Shown here: positions 8,240-15,889 of the stretch, one piece after another
Position numbering within the stretch: the stretch's first letter is position 1
Layout: every line of letters begins with the position of its first letter
Assembly (NCBI GenBank): GCA_000431155.1
Contig: HF985660.1
Location: 49,556 to 108,120, forward strand
Reading direction: 5' to 3'
Length of the DNA: 58,565 nt
Source of the DNA: Bacteroides sp. CAG:927
GTDB taxonomy: Bacteria > Bacteroidota > Bacteroidia > Bacteroidales > Muribaculaceae
The notes under the pieces: generated by a model
Told to the model about the DNA's origin: nothing
Seen by the model: only the letters and a program-made list of their open reading frames with translations
Database searches by the model: none
Position numbers and translations under genes: made by a program

Positions 8240-9302
8240 CGGTATCATATCTATATCCGTCTGAGTCTTCAAACACCTCATTACCAAAACCATCAGGGTC
8301 AAGACCCATATCCATCATGGCAGCTTCCATCGCGCTCATCGCTCTTTTGGGCTTTTGGACAGGTTTAGCTGCCTTTTTAGGCTTTGACGGCTTCTTTTCA
8401 GAGACAGTTTTCACGGGTGCATTGTCGGTGGGCGTTTCCACCTCAGCGTTTTCATCCGGGATTTTGAAGCTGCCAACATTTTTATCAATTTTTATTCTGC
8501 CTTGCGTCCCGTTGCAGGTCAGCTTTCTCTCGATGGTGCAGACTTCAACATCTTTGAAAGTATAAGGGAACGCCTGTTTAAGAAAATGTGCCGTGTGCAG
8601 ATTATATTTATTGAACGGCTTGGCTATGTTCCAGCCAAAGTGCATCATGTCGGATGTGGTGAGTTCTGCAGGAAGTCTGATTGCCATGTCCACTGAGAAT
8701 TCTGGTACTCCGGAGGTATGGATAAACTCAGTCACGATATTGATAATTTTCTCCACGACATCCTTGTCAACGAATGGGGACATTGTATAACCTACATAGA
8801 GAATTACATTTGCCTCTTTTTCATAGGCTCTGTCCTCTTGTCGTTTCTTTGCTTCCTCGCGTCTGCCTTCGTAGTCTATGACGATTTTCTTTGGTGTCGG
8901 AGTCTCAATCTTGACTATACCGTTCTGTGGTGCCGTCTCGGTTGTGATAGCCGATTGCGGCTGTTGGATTGGCACTGATGCCGGAGGCGTTTCAGTGATT
9001 TCTTCAGGCTTGGATACAGGTTCAATATTTTCCGGCTCACGTTGTTTGAAGCCGAGCCATTTGAACAGCTTTTCAAAACATTTTACTAATGCCGTGCCAA
9101 GAGTACGGGAAATAAACTCTTGGAAAGCGAGATACAGCAGAGCGAATACAACAAAAACACCGAGGAAGATAAGGTTGGCGTTAAAGCCACTCATTCCTCT
9201 GATGTCGATTGCATATTGTCGGGCAACTGCGGCGAGAATCAGGGCAGCTATGCCTATCCAAAGCCATATCTGCCAGTGGTCGGGGAGGTGTCCGTTTTTC
9301 AT
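8232..9302 (-). CDS. Unknown two-helix membrane protein with cytoplasmic domain
   Basis: I do not recognise this 356-residue protein. It has two N-terminal membrane helices (about residues 11-28 and 43-65). A Pro/Thr/Glu-rich linker (about 90-150) and a soluble domain (about 155-290, including ANVILYVGYTMSPFVDKDVVEKIINIVTEFI and a Cys-containing VEVCTIERKLTCNGTQG) follow. A Lys/Pro-rich stretch then leads to an acidic C-terminal tail ending YDTGW. No signal peptide is evident; the soluble part is probably cytoplasmic. It stands alone between the toxin-antitoxin pair and the excisionase operon. It could serve mobilization (coupling or exclusion) or be cargo with a defence or stress role; nothing in the sequence decides. 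Confidence 0.6.
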   Translation of the reverse strand: MKNGHLPDHWQIWLWIGIAALILAAVARQYAIDIRGMSGFNANLIFLGVFVVFALLYLAFQEFISRTLGTALVKCFEKLFKWLGFKQREPENIEPVSKPEEITETPPASVPIQQPQSAITTETAPQNGIVKIETPTPKKIVIDYEGRREEAKKRQEDRAYEKEANVILYVGYTMSPFVDKDVVEKIINIVTEFIHTSGVPEFSVDMAIRLPAELTTSDMMHFGWNIAKPFNKYNLHTAHFLKQAFPYTFKDVEVCTIERKLTCNGTQGRIKIDKNVGSFKIPDENAEVETPTDNAPVKTVSEKKPSKPKKAAKPVQKPKRAMSAMEAAMMDMGLDPDGFGNEVFEDSDGYRYDTGW

Positions 9303-9369
9303 TCAGGGTTTAATTATTGTAAAAATTTCATCAGTTTGTATAACGAACACAGCCCCCATGATGTTCACC

Positions 9370-9408
9370 GGAAAAATCAAGTGCCACTCCAAATCAATGG
9401 AATGGCAC
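9370..9408 (-). terminator. Terminator of the higBA operon
   Basis: A stem pairing AGTGCCATTCC with GGAGTGGCACT (9381-9408, one mismatch) is followed on the minus strand by TTGATTTTTCC. It lies about 20 bases after the HigA stop. Confidence 0.7.
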
Positions 9409-9430
9409 TCTATGACTGCATCGGTATTGT

Positions 9431-9790
9431 TCAGATACCAAGCATGGCGGCGGGTGCGATGCCGAGAATAATGCAGATAGCACGGGCTATTCGCAATGTA
9501 GGCTCGGCACGACCGGAAATGTAGTCGCTTACTCTTGACGGACTCACGCCCAACTCTTTTGCAAGCTGTTTCTGGGTCATGCCTTTTTCCTCTATTGAGA
9601 GGCTGATAAGCTCACCGATGGTCGGTTTTGCTATCGGGAAGTGGATCTTCTCGTATGCTTCAACTACATCTGAAACAATGGTCAGTTCAACGGCGTTTTT
9701 GTCGCTTGCCGGAGTTTCGTCTGTAACAAGCGGCAATAGTTCCTCAATGCGGTTGAGCGCATACTCATATTGCTGTTTTGAAATTTCCAT
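9431..9790 (-). CDS. higA: HigA-type antitoxin, XRE-family HTH
   Basis: The 119-residue product, counted from the ATG at 9790 (MEISKQQYEYALN), has a helical N-terminal part and a Cro/C1-type HTH near the C-terminus (MTQKQLAKELGVSPSRVSDYISGRAEP). This is the usual layout of antitoxins paired with HigB toxins: the protein neutralises the toxin and represses the shared promoter. The frame opens further upstream to 9829, but that extension overlaps the toxin stop, so 9790 is preferred, giving a 10-base gap after higB. Together the pair probably stabilises the element against loss. Confidence 0.85.
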   Translation of the reverse strand: MEISKQQYEYALNRIEELLPLVTDETPASDKNAVELTIVSDVVEAYEKIHFPIAKPTIGELISLSIEEKGMTQKQLAKELGVSPSRVSDYISGRAEPTLRIARAICIILGIAPAAMLGI

Positions 9791-9800
9791 ATCGTTATAC

Positions 9801-10100
9801 TTAGATGGTTGAACAATCAATTTTATCATACTCGCTGTGAGTCCCGACGAAACGGATGAAGATTCTACCTATTGTGAATTTTATCACTACCACCAATCGG
9901 TAATTATTGCCTTTAATGTTAAAGACATAGTGCTGATTGCCGACATAGTCAGTTGCCGGAAAGTCCTCACGTATCTCCGACAGATTGTGCCACTGGGCTT
10001 GTTGGGCGATGTCATACCACCGTTCCAACGCTATTCTTGAATCTCCGTATCCGGCCAATTCATAGAACTCTTTGATTTTTCTATGTGAGATTATGTGCAT
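9801..10100 (-). CDS. higB: HigB-family mRNA interferase toxin
   Basis: Counted from the ATG at 10100 (MHIISHRK), the 99-residue protein matches the HigB_toxin family along its whole length: an N-terminal IISHRKIKEFYE helix, ALERWYDIAQQAQW, FNIKGNNYRLVVVI, and the conserved C-terminal FIRFVGTHSEYDKID. HigB toxins cut mRNA on the ribosome. The toxin gene comes first and the antitoxin second, as is typical for higBA. The longer reading start at 10139 would overlap the promoter box at 10115-10122, so 10100 is preferred. Confidence 0.88.
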   Translation of the reverse strand: MHIISHRKIKEFYELAGYGDSRIALERWYDIAQQAQWHNLSEIREDFPATDYVGNQHYVFNIKGNNYRLVVVIKFTIGRIFIRFVGTHSEYDKIDCSTI

Positions 10101-10114
10101 AACCTTTCTGTTTG

Positions 10115-10145
10115 CAAAGTTAATAACAAATTTTGACATACAAAA
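10115..10145 (-). promoter_or_regulatory. Promoter of higBA
   Basis: On the minus strand TTTTG (10145-10141) and TAACTTTG (10122-10115) are separated by 18 bases, a good match to the Bacteroidetes -33/-7 pair. Initiation would fall close to the higB ATG at 10100, leaving a very short leader. Confidence 0.65.
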
Positions 10146-10176
10146 GATTTAACTCTAATTATTTTGTATCTCAAAA

Positions 10177-11283
10177 CTATTTCAGCGAAATGACCTGAGA
10201 TGCCTCTCGCGCACGCTCATCTACGACTTTTGCGTAGATTTGGGTGTTCTTGACGCTCTTATGGGTCAACATTCGGCTGATAGTCAGAATGTCAACACCG
10301 TTGGCTGCAAGGAGCGTGGCAAAGCTGTGGCGCATCGTATGGAAAGTAATGCGTCGGGTTAATCCGGCAGACTTTATCCACTCTTTCAGAGGATGGTTGA
10401 CCATGTGGCGTTTCAGTCCCTTAAAGACAAGACCCTCTGAACGCTCTCCGCACAGAGCCAGTGTTTCATCACTGATTGGAAGATTCGTTTCTTCTTCCGT
10501 TTTCTCGGTACATAGACGAATTAGATAGCCTCCGTCCTGACCCATTTGGATATGCTCCCATGAGAGTTGCAGGATGTCGCTGATTCGTAGCCCTGTCATA
10601 CAACTGAACAATACGGCTTGTTTGAGAACGGGTATCTTGCAGGGTGTGGCGACAAGTTGCTTGACTTCGGCGAGGGTAAGAAACTCCTTCTTGACCTCCT
10701 TCCACTCAATCTTTTCCAGAAAGTCATTGAGATTTTCGCGGATATATTTCTCCTGATAGGTGATTTTCAGCAGAGCGCGGAAGGTTGACCAGTAGCCCGC
10801 TGCCGAATTGTGGGATATTGGTCCTTTGCCGTTGTTGCGCTGACGCTGGGCCGTGAGAAGATAATTGCGGAACCCCTTGCAGAAATCCACAGTCAAATCG
10901 CCGAAAGTGCATTTGCCCTTGCAATAGATAGTGAAATGGCGCAGAACGCAATCCCATTTCTGGTATTTCTGACGGCACTTCTGCTTGAAGTAGGCGAGGA
11001 AGTCCATGCGCAGCTTCTCCTTATCGAGAAAGTCAAACTGCTCGTTGAGAAGTTGCTCGAAGCGGCGGCAACGGATTGCCTCCGCTTTTTCCTCCATAGA
11101 GGCGTTGAACTGTTTTTCGCGCTCGTTCTTGGGTGAGGCGTAGATATAGATGCCGAGGGTTTCACGGCGGCTCATCCGGTTGGTATGGGGATTACGGATG
11201 GCAGGATAGAAATCGAGATAGAGCGAGATGCGTCCACCCGATATAGCCTTCTTGCGAAGGAAAACTTTGGTGCATGTATTCAT
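10177..11283 (-). CDS. Tyrosine recombinase (integrase) of the mobilizable element
   Basis: The 368-residue protein has an N-terminal arm-type DNA-binding domain (about 5-95), a SAM-like core-binding domain (about 95-185) and a complete catalytic domain: Arg233 in TGLRISD, Lys261, His315 and Arg318 in HTMRHSF, His341 in LTHKSV and the nucleophile Tyr350 in NTQIYAKV. All residues needed for strand exchange are present, so it should be active. It resembles the integrases of Bacteroidetes mobilizable and conjugative transposons. It is separated from the upstream four-HTH gene by the second phased-box module, which implies regulated expression. Its nearness to mnmE suggests that one element end lies in the 12.3-12.5 kb interval. 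Confidence 0.93.
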   Translation of the reverse strand: MNTCTKVFLRKKAISGGRISLYLDFYPAIRNPHTNRMSRRETLGIYIYASPKNEREKQFNASMEEKAEAIRCRRFEQLLNEQFDFLDKEKLRMDFLAYFKQKCRQKYQKWDCVLRHFTIYCKGKCTFGDLTVDFCKGFRNYLLTAQRQRNNGKGPISHNSAAGYWSTFRALLKITYQEKYIRENLNDFLEKIEWKEVKKEFLTLAEVKQLVATPCKIPVLKQAVLFSCMTGLRISDILQLSWEHIQMGQDGGYLIRLCTEKTEEETNLPISDETLALCGERSEGLVFKGLKRHMVNHPLKEWIKSAGLTRRITFHTMRHSFATLLAANGVDILTISRMLTHKSVKNTQIYAKVVDERAREASQVISLK

Positions 11284-11332
11284 GTGCGTTGTGAATTAAA
11301 AGATTTGATGCGAAGGTAGGAAGTGTTCAAAC

Positions 11333-11391
11333 AGTGGACTCAGGCACCCGGTATCGGGGTATTTCCACCGATAGTCCACCACAAATCCACC
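11333..11391. repeat. Phased box module, copy B (three direct TCCACC boxes plus one inverted)
   Basis: TCCACC boxes start at 11364, 11375 and 11386, exactly 11 bases apart, with an inverted AGTGGA at 11333-11338. The distance from inverted to first direct box is 31 bases, identical to copy A at 8181-8239. Flanking bases are also shared, such as a CACCSGG tract and AGTGTTYAAA next to the inverted box. It lies between the four-HTH gene and the integrase start. Confidence 0.78.
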
Positions 11392-11394
11392 GCA

Positions 11395-12282
11395 TCATAT
11401 CGTGGGTGGAGCAAACAGATTATCAAGCTCTTGCTTGGATATTTTTATGATTCTGCCAACCTTAACCTTACTTATGCAGTAGGTCTTGATATAATGGTAA
11501 AGTTGGTCGCGGGTCATACTGTATTTTGCCATTGCCTCCTGCATGGTGTAGGTGTCCGGTTCATCGACGGCAACACCTTTGGCTTTGTCAAAATGCCATT
11601 TTGAGTATCTTGCCTCGCATCCGACTTTCTTCTTCGGAATATTCTCTTTCGACACAAGATTATAGATTGCCGAGAGCGTCATACCATAACGCTCCTGTAT
11701 CTCTGCCGCCGTGTACCATTCGGTAATTTCTTCTTTCGGGGCTGACTTGGTAAAGAATCGGTCGATGTGCGGTTTACTCCAGAGTGTTTTGCCTCGTTGG
11801 GTAATTTTCGGAAAGTTGTTTTCTTTCGCTGCCTTGAACAGCCATGAATTGCTGATACCGAATTTCTCAAGCACTTCTTTCGTGGTATAGAACTCCGTTA
11901 TTGGCTGTTTCTCTTTTGTCGGTCTCAACTGATAGTGATGAGAACCGTCAAAGAGGGCATTAAGGCTCTCTCTGCTGATAAGGGTTTTCCCCTTGAACTG
12001 ATAACAGGGGATAGAGTTTGCGGCGAGATAATTGTAGATTGAGGCACGGCATACTCCGAGAAGTCTGGCGCATTGGGTCGGAGTTATGAATAGGCATCTG
12101 TCATCGCTTATACGTGGCGATGATGCCTTTGCTTGTTCCCGCTCGACATGCTCCTTGCGCTTCCCATCCTTATAGGCGTGTTCGGCGCATCTTTTACAGC
12201 AATAGCGGGTCGTGCATTTTCTCGCTGTGAACGTGCTGCCACACCATTCACAGGTTTTTGTAATTTCGATTGTGCTGCTCAT
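11395..12282 (-). CDS. Zinc-ribbon protein with four tandem excisionase-type HTH modules
   Basis: The 295-residue protein starts with a small zinc ribbon (Cys11, Cys14, Cys28/29, Cys32). Four repeats of an excisionase/MerR-like winged HTH follow: about residues 65-111 (FITPTQCARLLGVCRASIYNYL), 131-177 (FYTTKEVLEKFGISNSWLFKAA), 189-232 (WYTAAEIQERYGMTLSAIYNLV) and 244-290 (TYTMQEAMAKYSMTRDQLYHYI). The repeats are spaced about 58 residues apart. No enzyme motif is present, so a DNA-binding architectural or regulatory role in excision, integration or transcription is likely. The gene lies between a set of four 10-bp repeats (upstream) and an 11-bp-phased module (downstream), both plausible targets. 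Single-HTH relatives are common in Bacteroidetes elements; four in one chain is unusual. Confidence 0.75.
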   Translation of the reverse strand: MSSTIEITKTCEWCGSTFTARKCTTRYCCKRCAEHAYKDGKRKEHVEREQAKASSPRISDDRCLFITPTQCARLLGVCRASIYNYLAANSIPCYQFKGKTLISRESLNALFDGSHHYQLRPTKEKQPITEFYTTKEVLEKFGISNSWLFKAAKENNFPKITQRGKTLWSKPHIDRFFTKSAPKEEITEWYTAAEIQERYGMTLSAIYNLVSKENIPKKKVGCEARYSKWHFDKAKGVAVDEPDTYTMQEAMAKYSMTRDQLYHYIKTYCISKVKVGRIIKISKQELDNLFAPPTI

Positions 12283-12317
12283 TTTACGCTGTTATTTCTG
12301 TTAATATTCTGTTAAAA

Positions 12318-12357
12318 GTGTCTAACCGCGTCTATTGGTGTCTAAAGGTGTCTAAAT
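12318..12357. repeat. Four tandem 10-bp direct repeats near the element end
   Basis: GTGTCTA-type decamers start at 12318, 12328, 12338 and 12348 (the second reads GCGTCTATTG). The exact 10-base period places all four on the same face of the helix. They lie between the four-HTH gene and mnmE, where arm-type integrase or excisionase binding sites of an attachment region are expected. Confidence 0.7.
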
Positions 12358-12384
12358 CCTCCACAACCTCTCTGACAGGTTAGC

Positions 12385-12412
12385 CCCGATTGGGTCGCGA
12401 GATACAATCGGG
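12385..12412. other. Inverted repeat in the presumed attachment region
   Basis: CCCGATTG (12385-12392) and CAATCGGG (12405-12412) form a perfect 8-base inverted repeat with 12 bases between. It lies between the decamer repeats and the mnmE terminator, so it may be the core recombination site or another protein-binding site. No matching copy was found at the left side of the window. Confidence 0.4.
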
Positions 12413-12469
12413 ATACAAAAATGGGCGTAAAATAGAGCAGAAACGGTTAAAACCGAGTAATGCGACAAC

Positions 12470-12497
12470 AAAAATGGCACCCCGTAAAGAGTGCCAT
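12470..12497 (-). terminator. Terminator of the mnmE operon
   Basis: ATGGCAC (12474-12480) pairs with GTGCCAT (12491-12497), and the minus-strand RNA continues into a run of five T after the stem. It lies 44 bases past the mnmE stop. If this terminator is native to the host operon, the element end lies to its left. Confidence 0.75.
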
Positions 12498-12540
12498 ACT
12501 AACAGATTATGCTAAATTGTAATCGTTTCTAACTATATAG

Positions 12541-13935
12541 TCATTTCCCGATGCAAAAGCGAGAGAAAATGGTGGAGAGTATGTCGGTGGTGGTGATGGT
12601 GCCGGTTATGGCTCCGAGGTGGTGGATGGTTTCACGTACATCCTGGGCTATGAAGTCGCCGCTTATGCCGCTGGCGAGGCCGTCTATTATTCGGGCGGTA
12701 CTCTGCACAGCACTTTCAAGTATCTGCGCATGTCGTGCATTTGTCACGAGCGCATCGGCCGTGGCGTTCTCACTGATAGCCCTGGCTGTGTCGGCAAGCT
12801 TTTGCCGTAATTCTTCTACTCCCTGCATGGTGCGGCATGATACCGACATTTGCGCCACGTTGTCGGCCACAAAGGTCAATTTGCCGTCAGACGGATGAAG
12901 GTCGGATTTGTTTGACACCACCAACAGCATAGCTTCCGGCTGACTCAGTTCCTCCATTACTTTTTGATAAGTTTGGGGAGCGGTATCGTCAACAGGATCA
13001 ATCACCAGCAAGACGATAGTGGCTTTGGTGATAGCACGCAATGAACGTGATATGCCAATCTGCTCTATGGCATCGGTTGTTTCACGAAGTCCGGCTGTGT
13101 CCATAAATCTGAACAGATAATCGCCAATCTCAATGGTATCTTCCACCACATCGCGTGTGGTACCATGAATATTGCTGACAATAGCACGGTCGTCTCCCAG
13201 AAGTGCATTGAGCAATGAGGATTTTCCGGCATTTGTTGCCCCGACTATTGCCACCGGAATGCCCTGTTTTATAGCCGTTCCCTGCGCAAACGAGCCATGC
13301 AGTCTGCTTACTTCATCGTGAATGGCATGTGCCAGTTCCGACAAATGCTGACGCGAGGCAAACTCCACCTCCTCTTCCGAGAAATCAAGTTCAAGCTCAA
13401 GCAGCGATGCAAGCTCAAGCAATTTATCGCGCAAAAGGGCGAGACGCCGTGAATATCCTCCCCGCATTTGGTTCATAGCTATGCGATGCGCCGCGCGGGA
13501 ATTAGATGCTATGACATCGGCCACGGCCTCAGCCTGTGTCAGATCAAGCTTCCCTGAGGTAAAAGCTCTGCGGGTAAATTCTCCGGCCTCTGCAAGTCTC
13601 GCGCCGGCTTTCATAAGCGCATTCAGGAGTTCTCGCTGCACAAATACCGACCCGTGCACACTGAGTTCCACAACATCTTCACCTGTAAATGATGCGGGGG
13701 CAAGAAACACGGTTGCAACAGCCTGATCCAAGGTATTACCCTGTGAATCAATCAATGTGCCAAGATGAGCAGTATGCGACTGCATTTCCGATATCGGCTT
13801 CCCTTTCCATATCTTCTGCACCACACCTGTGGCATTCTTACCACTCACTCGCGCAACGGCTATGCCCCCTACCCCGGGAGGAGTAGAAATGGCACAAATC
13901 GTATCATCAGTTGTATGTATATGACTGTCTGTCAT
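12541..13935 (-). CDS. mnmE: tRNA modification GTPase MnmE
   Basis: MnmE, with MnmG, adds the carboxymethylaminomethyl group to U34 of several tRNAs in the cytoplasm. The N-terminal tetrahydrofolate-binding domain starts at DDTICAISTPPGVGGIAVARVSG. The inserted G domain shows GATNAGKSS (G1), TTRD (G2), DTAG (G3) and NKSD (G4), and the protein ends in the conserved FCIGK with its functional cysteine. The ATG at 13935 gives 464 residues and an ATGA overlap with the upstream endonuclease, so it is preferred over 13950. The gene is intact although an integrated element lies immediately downstream. The 3' end of mnmE is a known integration site for other islands (SGI1), so the location is suggestive. 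Confidence 0.96.
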   Translation of the reverse strand: MTDSHIHTTDDTICAISTPPGVGGIAVARVSGKNATGVVQKIWKGKPISEMQSHTAHLGTLIDSQGNTLDQAVATVFLAPASFTGEDVVELSVHGSVFVQRELLNALMKAGARLAEAGEFTRRAFTSGKLDLTQAEAVADVIASNSRAAHRIAMNQMRGGYSRRLALLRDKLLELASLLELELDFSEEEVEFASRQHLSELAHAIHDEVSRLHGSFAQGTAIKQGIPVAIVGATNAGKSSLLNALLGDDRAIVSNIHGTTRDVVEDTIEIGDYLFRFMDTAGLRETTDAIEQIGISRSLRAITKATIVLLVIDPVDDTAPQTYQKVMEELSQPEAMLLVVSNKSDLHPSDGKLTFVADNVAQMSVSCRTMQGVEELRQKLADTARAISENATADALVTNARHAQILESAVQSTARIIDGLASGISGDFIAQDVRETIHHLGAITGTITTTDILSTIFSRFCIGK

Positions 13936-14765
13936 CGTTTCACATTCCATTTATGAAAATCACACTGGCTCTCCACATCTGCCTCGATGTCATCATCCAA
14001 TGTGTAGAAAAAATCATATCCCGTCACAGCCTCAACGCTGTCAATACTCATAGCTGCGGCCTGCATGCCTCCCTCCACGCGGTCATTGGGCATTATGAAT
14101 CCTATTCCACGCATGGGATGAGCAAACGGAGCGAAAATCACCTTGAAAAACCGTTTGGGCACCGCTACCCTATTGTCCCCTATATACTCATCTATTTTGT
14201 CACTGATCACCGGTCCACATATTATCACAAGTGCGCTGTCGCGTTGCGCCCATTTGCGACAATTGCTTTCCAAACGGTTCCACGCGCCGGTGTTAAGAGC
14301 CTTAGCCTGCGGACATATGTTGGTCATATAAAATGTCTGCCTCATGGCCTCTCCACTCCACTTCATGTCACCGGCCGGAGCCATGTGGCCACGGTCGTAT
14401 CCCGAATAATTGTAATCCCAAGTGTCAGGGCATCCCTCCACATCAGCATCGCACATAAATTTGTTGTAACGTGGATTGTCGCCATGAGTCTCATCGCTTG
14501 TGAGTTCCCATGCCACATAATTTGGCAAATGCAAAACCTTGTTGAAATTCACATTCATGCCCTCATATTTTACCATCTGCTGAGGCACATCATCTGGCAC
14601 TACTACACTCAGCAGTTGCGATGCCTGAGGTATCTGCCGGGGCATTTCGCGAGGTGATTCGCCGGAATGCCCATACACATACACCGCCACGAGAACCAAC
14701 GCAACCACACCCATGAATGCGCCAAGGCCCATAAAAGGTTTCTTTCGTTGCACTTTAATACTCAT
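13932..14765 (-). CDS. DNA/RNA non-specific endonuclease (NUC1 family), membrane-anchored or secreted
   Basis: The 277-residue protein has one N-terminal hydrophobic helix (about 12-32) that anchors or exports it, so the enzyme acts outside the cytoplasm. The catalytic beta-beta-metal domain carries YDRGHMAPAGDM with the DRGH motif and its active-site histidine, then NICPQAKALNTGAWNRLE with the metal-binding asparagine. Relatives such as NucA and Serratia nuclease cut DNA and RNA without sequence preference. It overlaps the aminotransferase gene upstream and mnmE downstream by ATGA, so it is embedded in one coupled operon. Its likely use is nucleic-acid scavenging or defence at the cell surface. 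Confidence 0.9.
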   Translation of the reverse strand: MSIKVQRKKPFMGLGAFMGVVALVLVAVYVYGHSGESPREMPRQIPQASQLLSVVVPDDVPQQMVKYEGMNVNFNKVLHLPNYVAWELTSDETHGDNPRYNKFMCDADVEGCPDTWDYNYSGYDRGHMAPAGDMKWSGEAMRQTFYMTNICPQAKALNTGAWNRLESNCRKWAQRDSALVIICGPVISDKIDEYIGDNRVAVPKRFFKVIFAPFAHPMRGIGFIMPNDRVEGGMQAAAMSIDSVEAVTGYDFFYTLDDDIEADVESQCDFHKWNVKR

Positions 14766-15889
14766 TTGCCAAATCTATTGATTATTTCTGCTATTTCGCT
14801 TACCCGTTCTGCACTTAGATATTGTCCGATAGGCAAACTCAGCACCTCGTCAGCAAGCCTCTCCGCCACCGGCAATTCTCCGTGAGCCAAATCCTTGTAA
14901 CAAGGCTGTCTGTGTGGAGGACATGGATAATGAACATCTGTTCCCACGCCACAATCAAGCAAATAACGCTTTAGCTCATCCCTGTGTCCGGGCACCTTAA
15001 TCACATATTGATGCCACACACATTCCTTCTCTTTACCGCTAATCGGCTTGGCAACAAATGGCGAATCAATCGCGGATTCATAAACAGAAGCAAGTTCATT
15101 GCGTTTGCGGTTCACTTCGTCAATATAACGTAGCTTCACCCTCAACATAGCCGCTTGGATAGGATCAAGGCGTGAATTAATCCCCACATATTCATTTTGG
15201 TATCGTTTGAAGCTACCGTAGTTTGCAAGTGCTCGCACTGTAGCGGCAAGTTCCTCACTATGAGTCACCACAATGCCACCATCGCCAAGGGCCCCGAGAT
15301 TCTTGGTAGGATAAAAACTTATTCCCGCAGCATCACCGATACCGCCGGCAGCCAAAGATCCATGCAATCCGGCAATACCACTTTTTGCACCCAATGCCTG
15401 CGCACAATCTTCCACCACAATCATATTCCTGTCAGCAACCAGATTAGCCATATCCTCGTCCCATGCCACACGGCCATAAAGATGCACCGGCATAATTGCC
15501 TTGCATTTTGGTAACAGGAACCTCCGTACTCCACTTCCCGTTATGTTCATGGTCGTATAGTCCGGATCCACAGGCACAGGAACGAGACCTGCCTGCGAAA
15601 TGGCAAGAAATGATGCGATATATGTATTCGCCGGCACCAGCACCTCATCTCCGCGCTTAAGACGCCCCATCTCCATGTACCCCATCAAAATGAGCCGTAG
15701 GGCATCAAGACCGTTTGCCACCCCTACAGCAAAAGGAGCCTCACAAAGACGGGCAATCTCATTTTCCAACGACGACACCTCATCGCCGCCTATATAGCGA
15801 CCGGATGAAATGACACGCCATGCCGCCTCCTTTAGCTCCTCAAAATATGGCTCATTGACTTTTTCAAGGCTTAAATGAGGGCAATTCAT
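14762..15889 (-). CDS. DegT/DnrJ/EryC1-type sugar aminotransferase (FdtB/QdtB-like)
   Basis: This PLP enzyme of about 375 residues probably makes the 3-amino group of dTDP-3-amino-3,6-dideoxyhexose from the 3-keto sugar. Typical features are GVANGLDALRLIL near the cofactor phosphate site, VVEDCAQALGA, and the PLP lysine in SFYPTKNLGALGDGG. The start at 15889 (MNCPHLSL) forms an ATGA overlap with the preceding ketoisomerase; the first ATG at 15898 is less likely. Neighbouring rfbB, rfbA and two ketoisomerases support the FdtB/QdtB assignment. Which sugar isomer results (galacto or gluco) cannot be told from the aminotransferase. No acetyltransferase for the amino group is seen next to it. Confidence 0.87.
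   Translation of the reverse strand: MNCPHLSLEKVNEPYFEELKEAAWRVISSGRYIGGDEVSSLENEIARLCEAPFAVGVANGLDALRLILMGYMEMGRLKRGDEVLVPANTYIASFLAISQAGLVPVPVDPDYTTMNITGSGVRRFLLPKCKAIMPVHLYGRVAWDEDMANLVADRNMIVVEDCAQALGAKSGIAGLHGSLAAGGIGDAAGISFYPTKNLGALGDGGIVVTHSEELAATVRALANYGSFKRYQNEYVGINSRLDPIQAAMLRVKLRYIDEVNRKRNELASVYESAIDSPFVAKPISGKEKECVWHQYVIKVPGHRDELKRYLLDCGVGTDVHYPCPPHRQPCYKDLAHGELPVAERLADEVLSLPIGQYLSAERVSEIAEIINRFGK

Noticed and set aside
12318..12357. CRISPR array or microsatellite
   Set aside because: Four 10-bp units with no spacers are not a CRISPR, and the flanks argue for binding sites.
13911..14657. 248-residue plus-strand frame opposite the endonuclease
   Set aside because: Antisense to the nuclease with its intact DRGH motif; no domain recognised.
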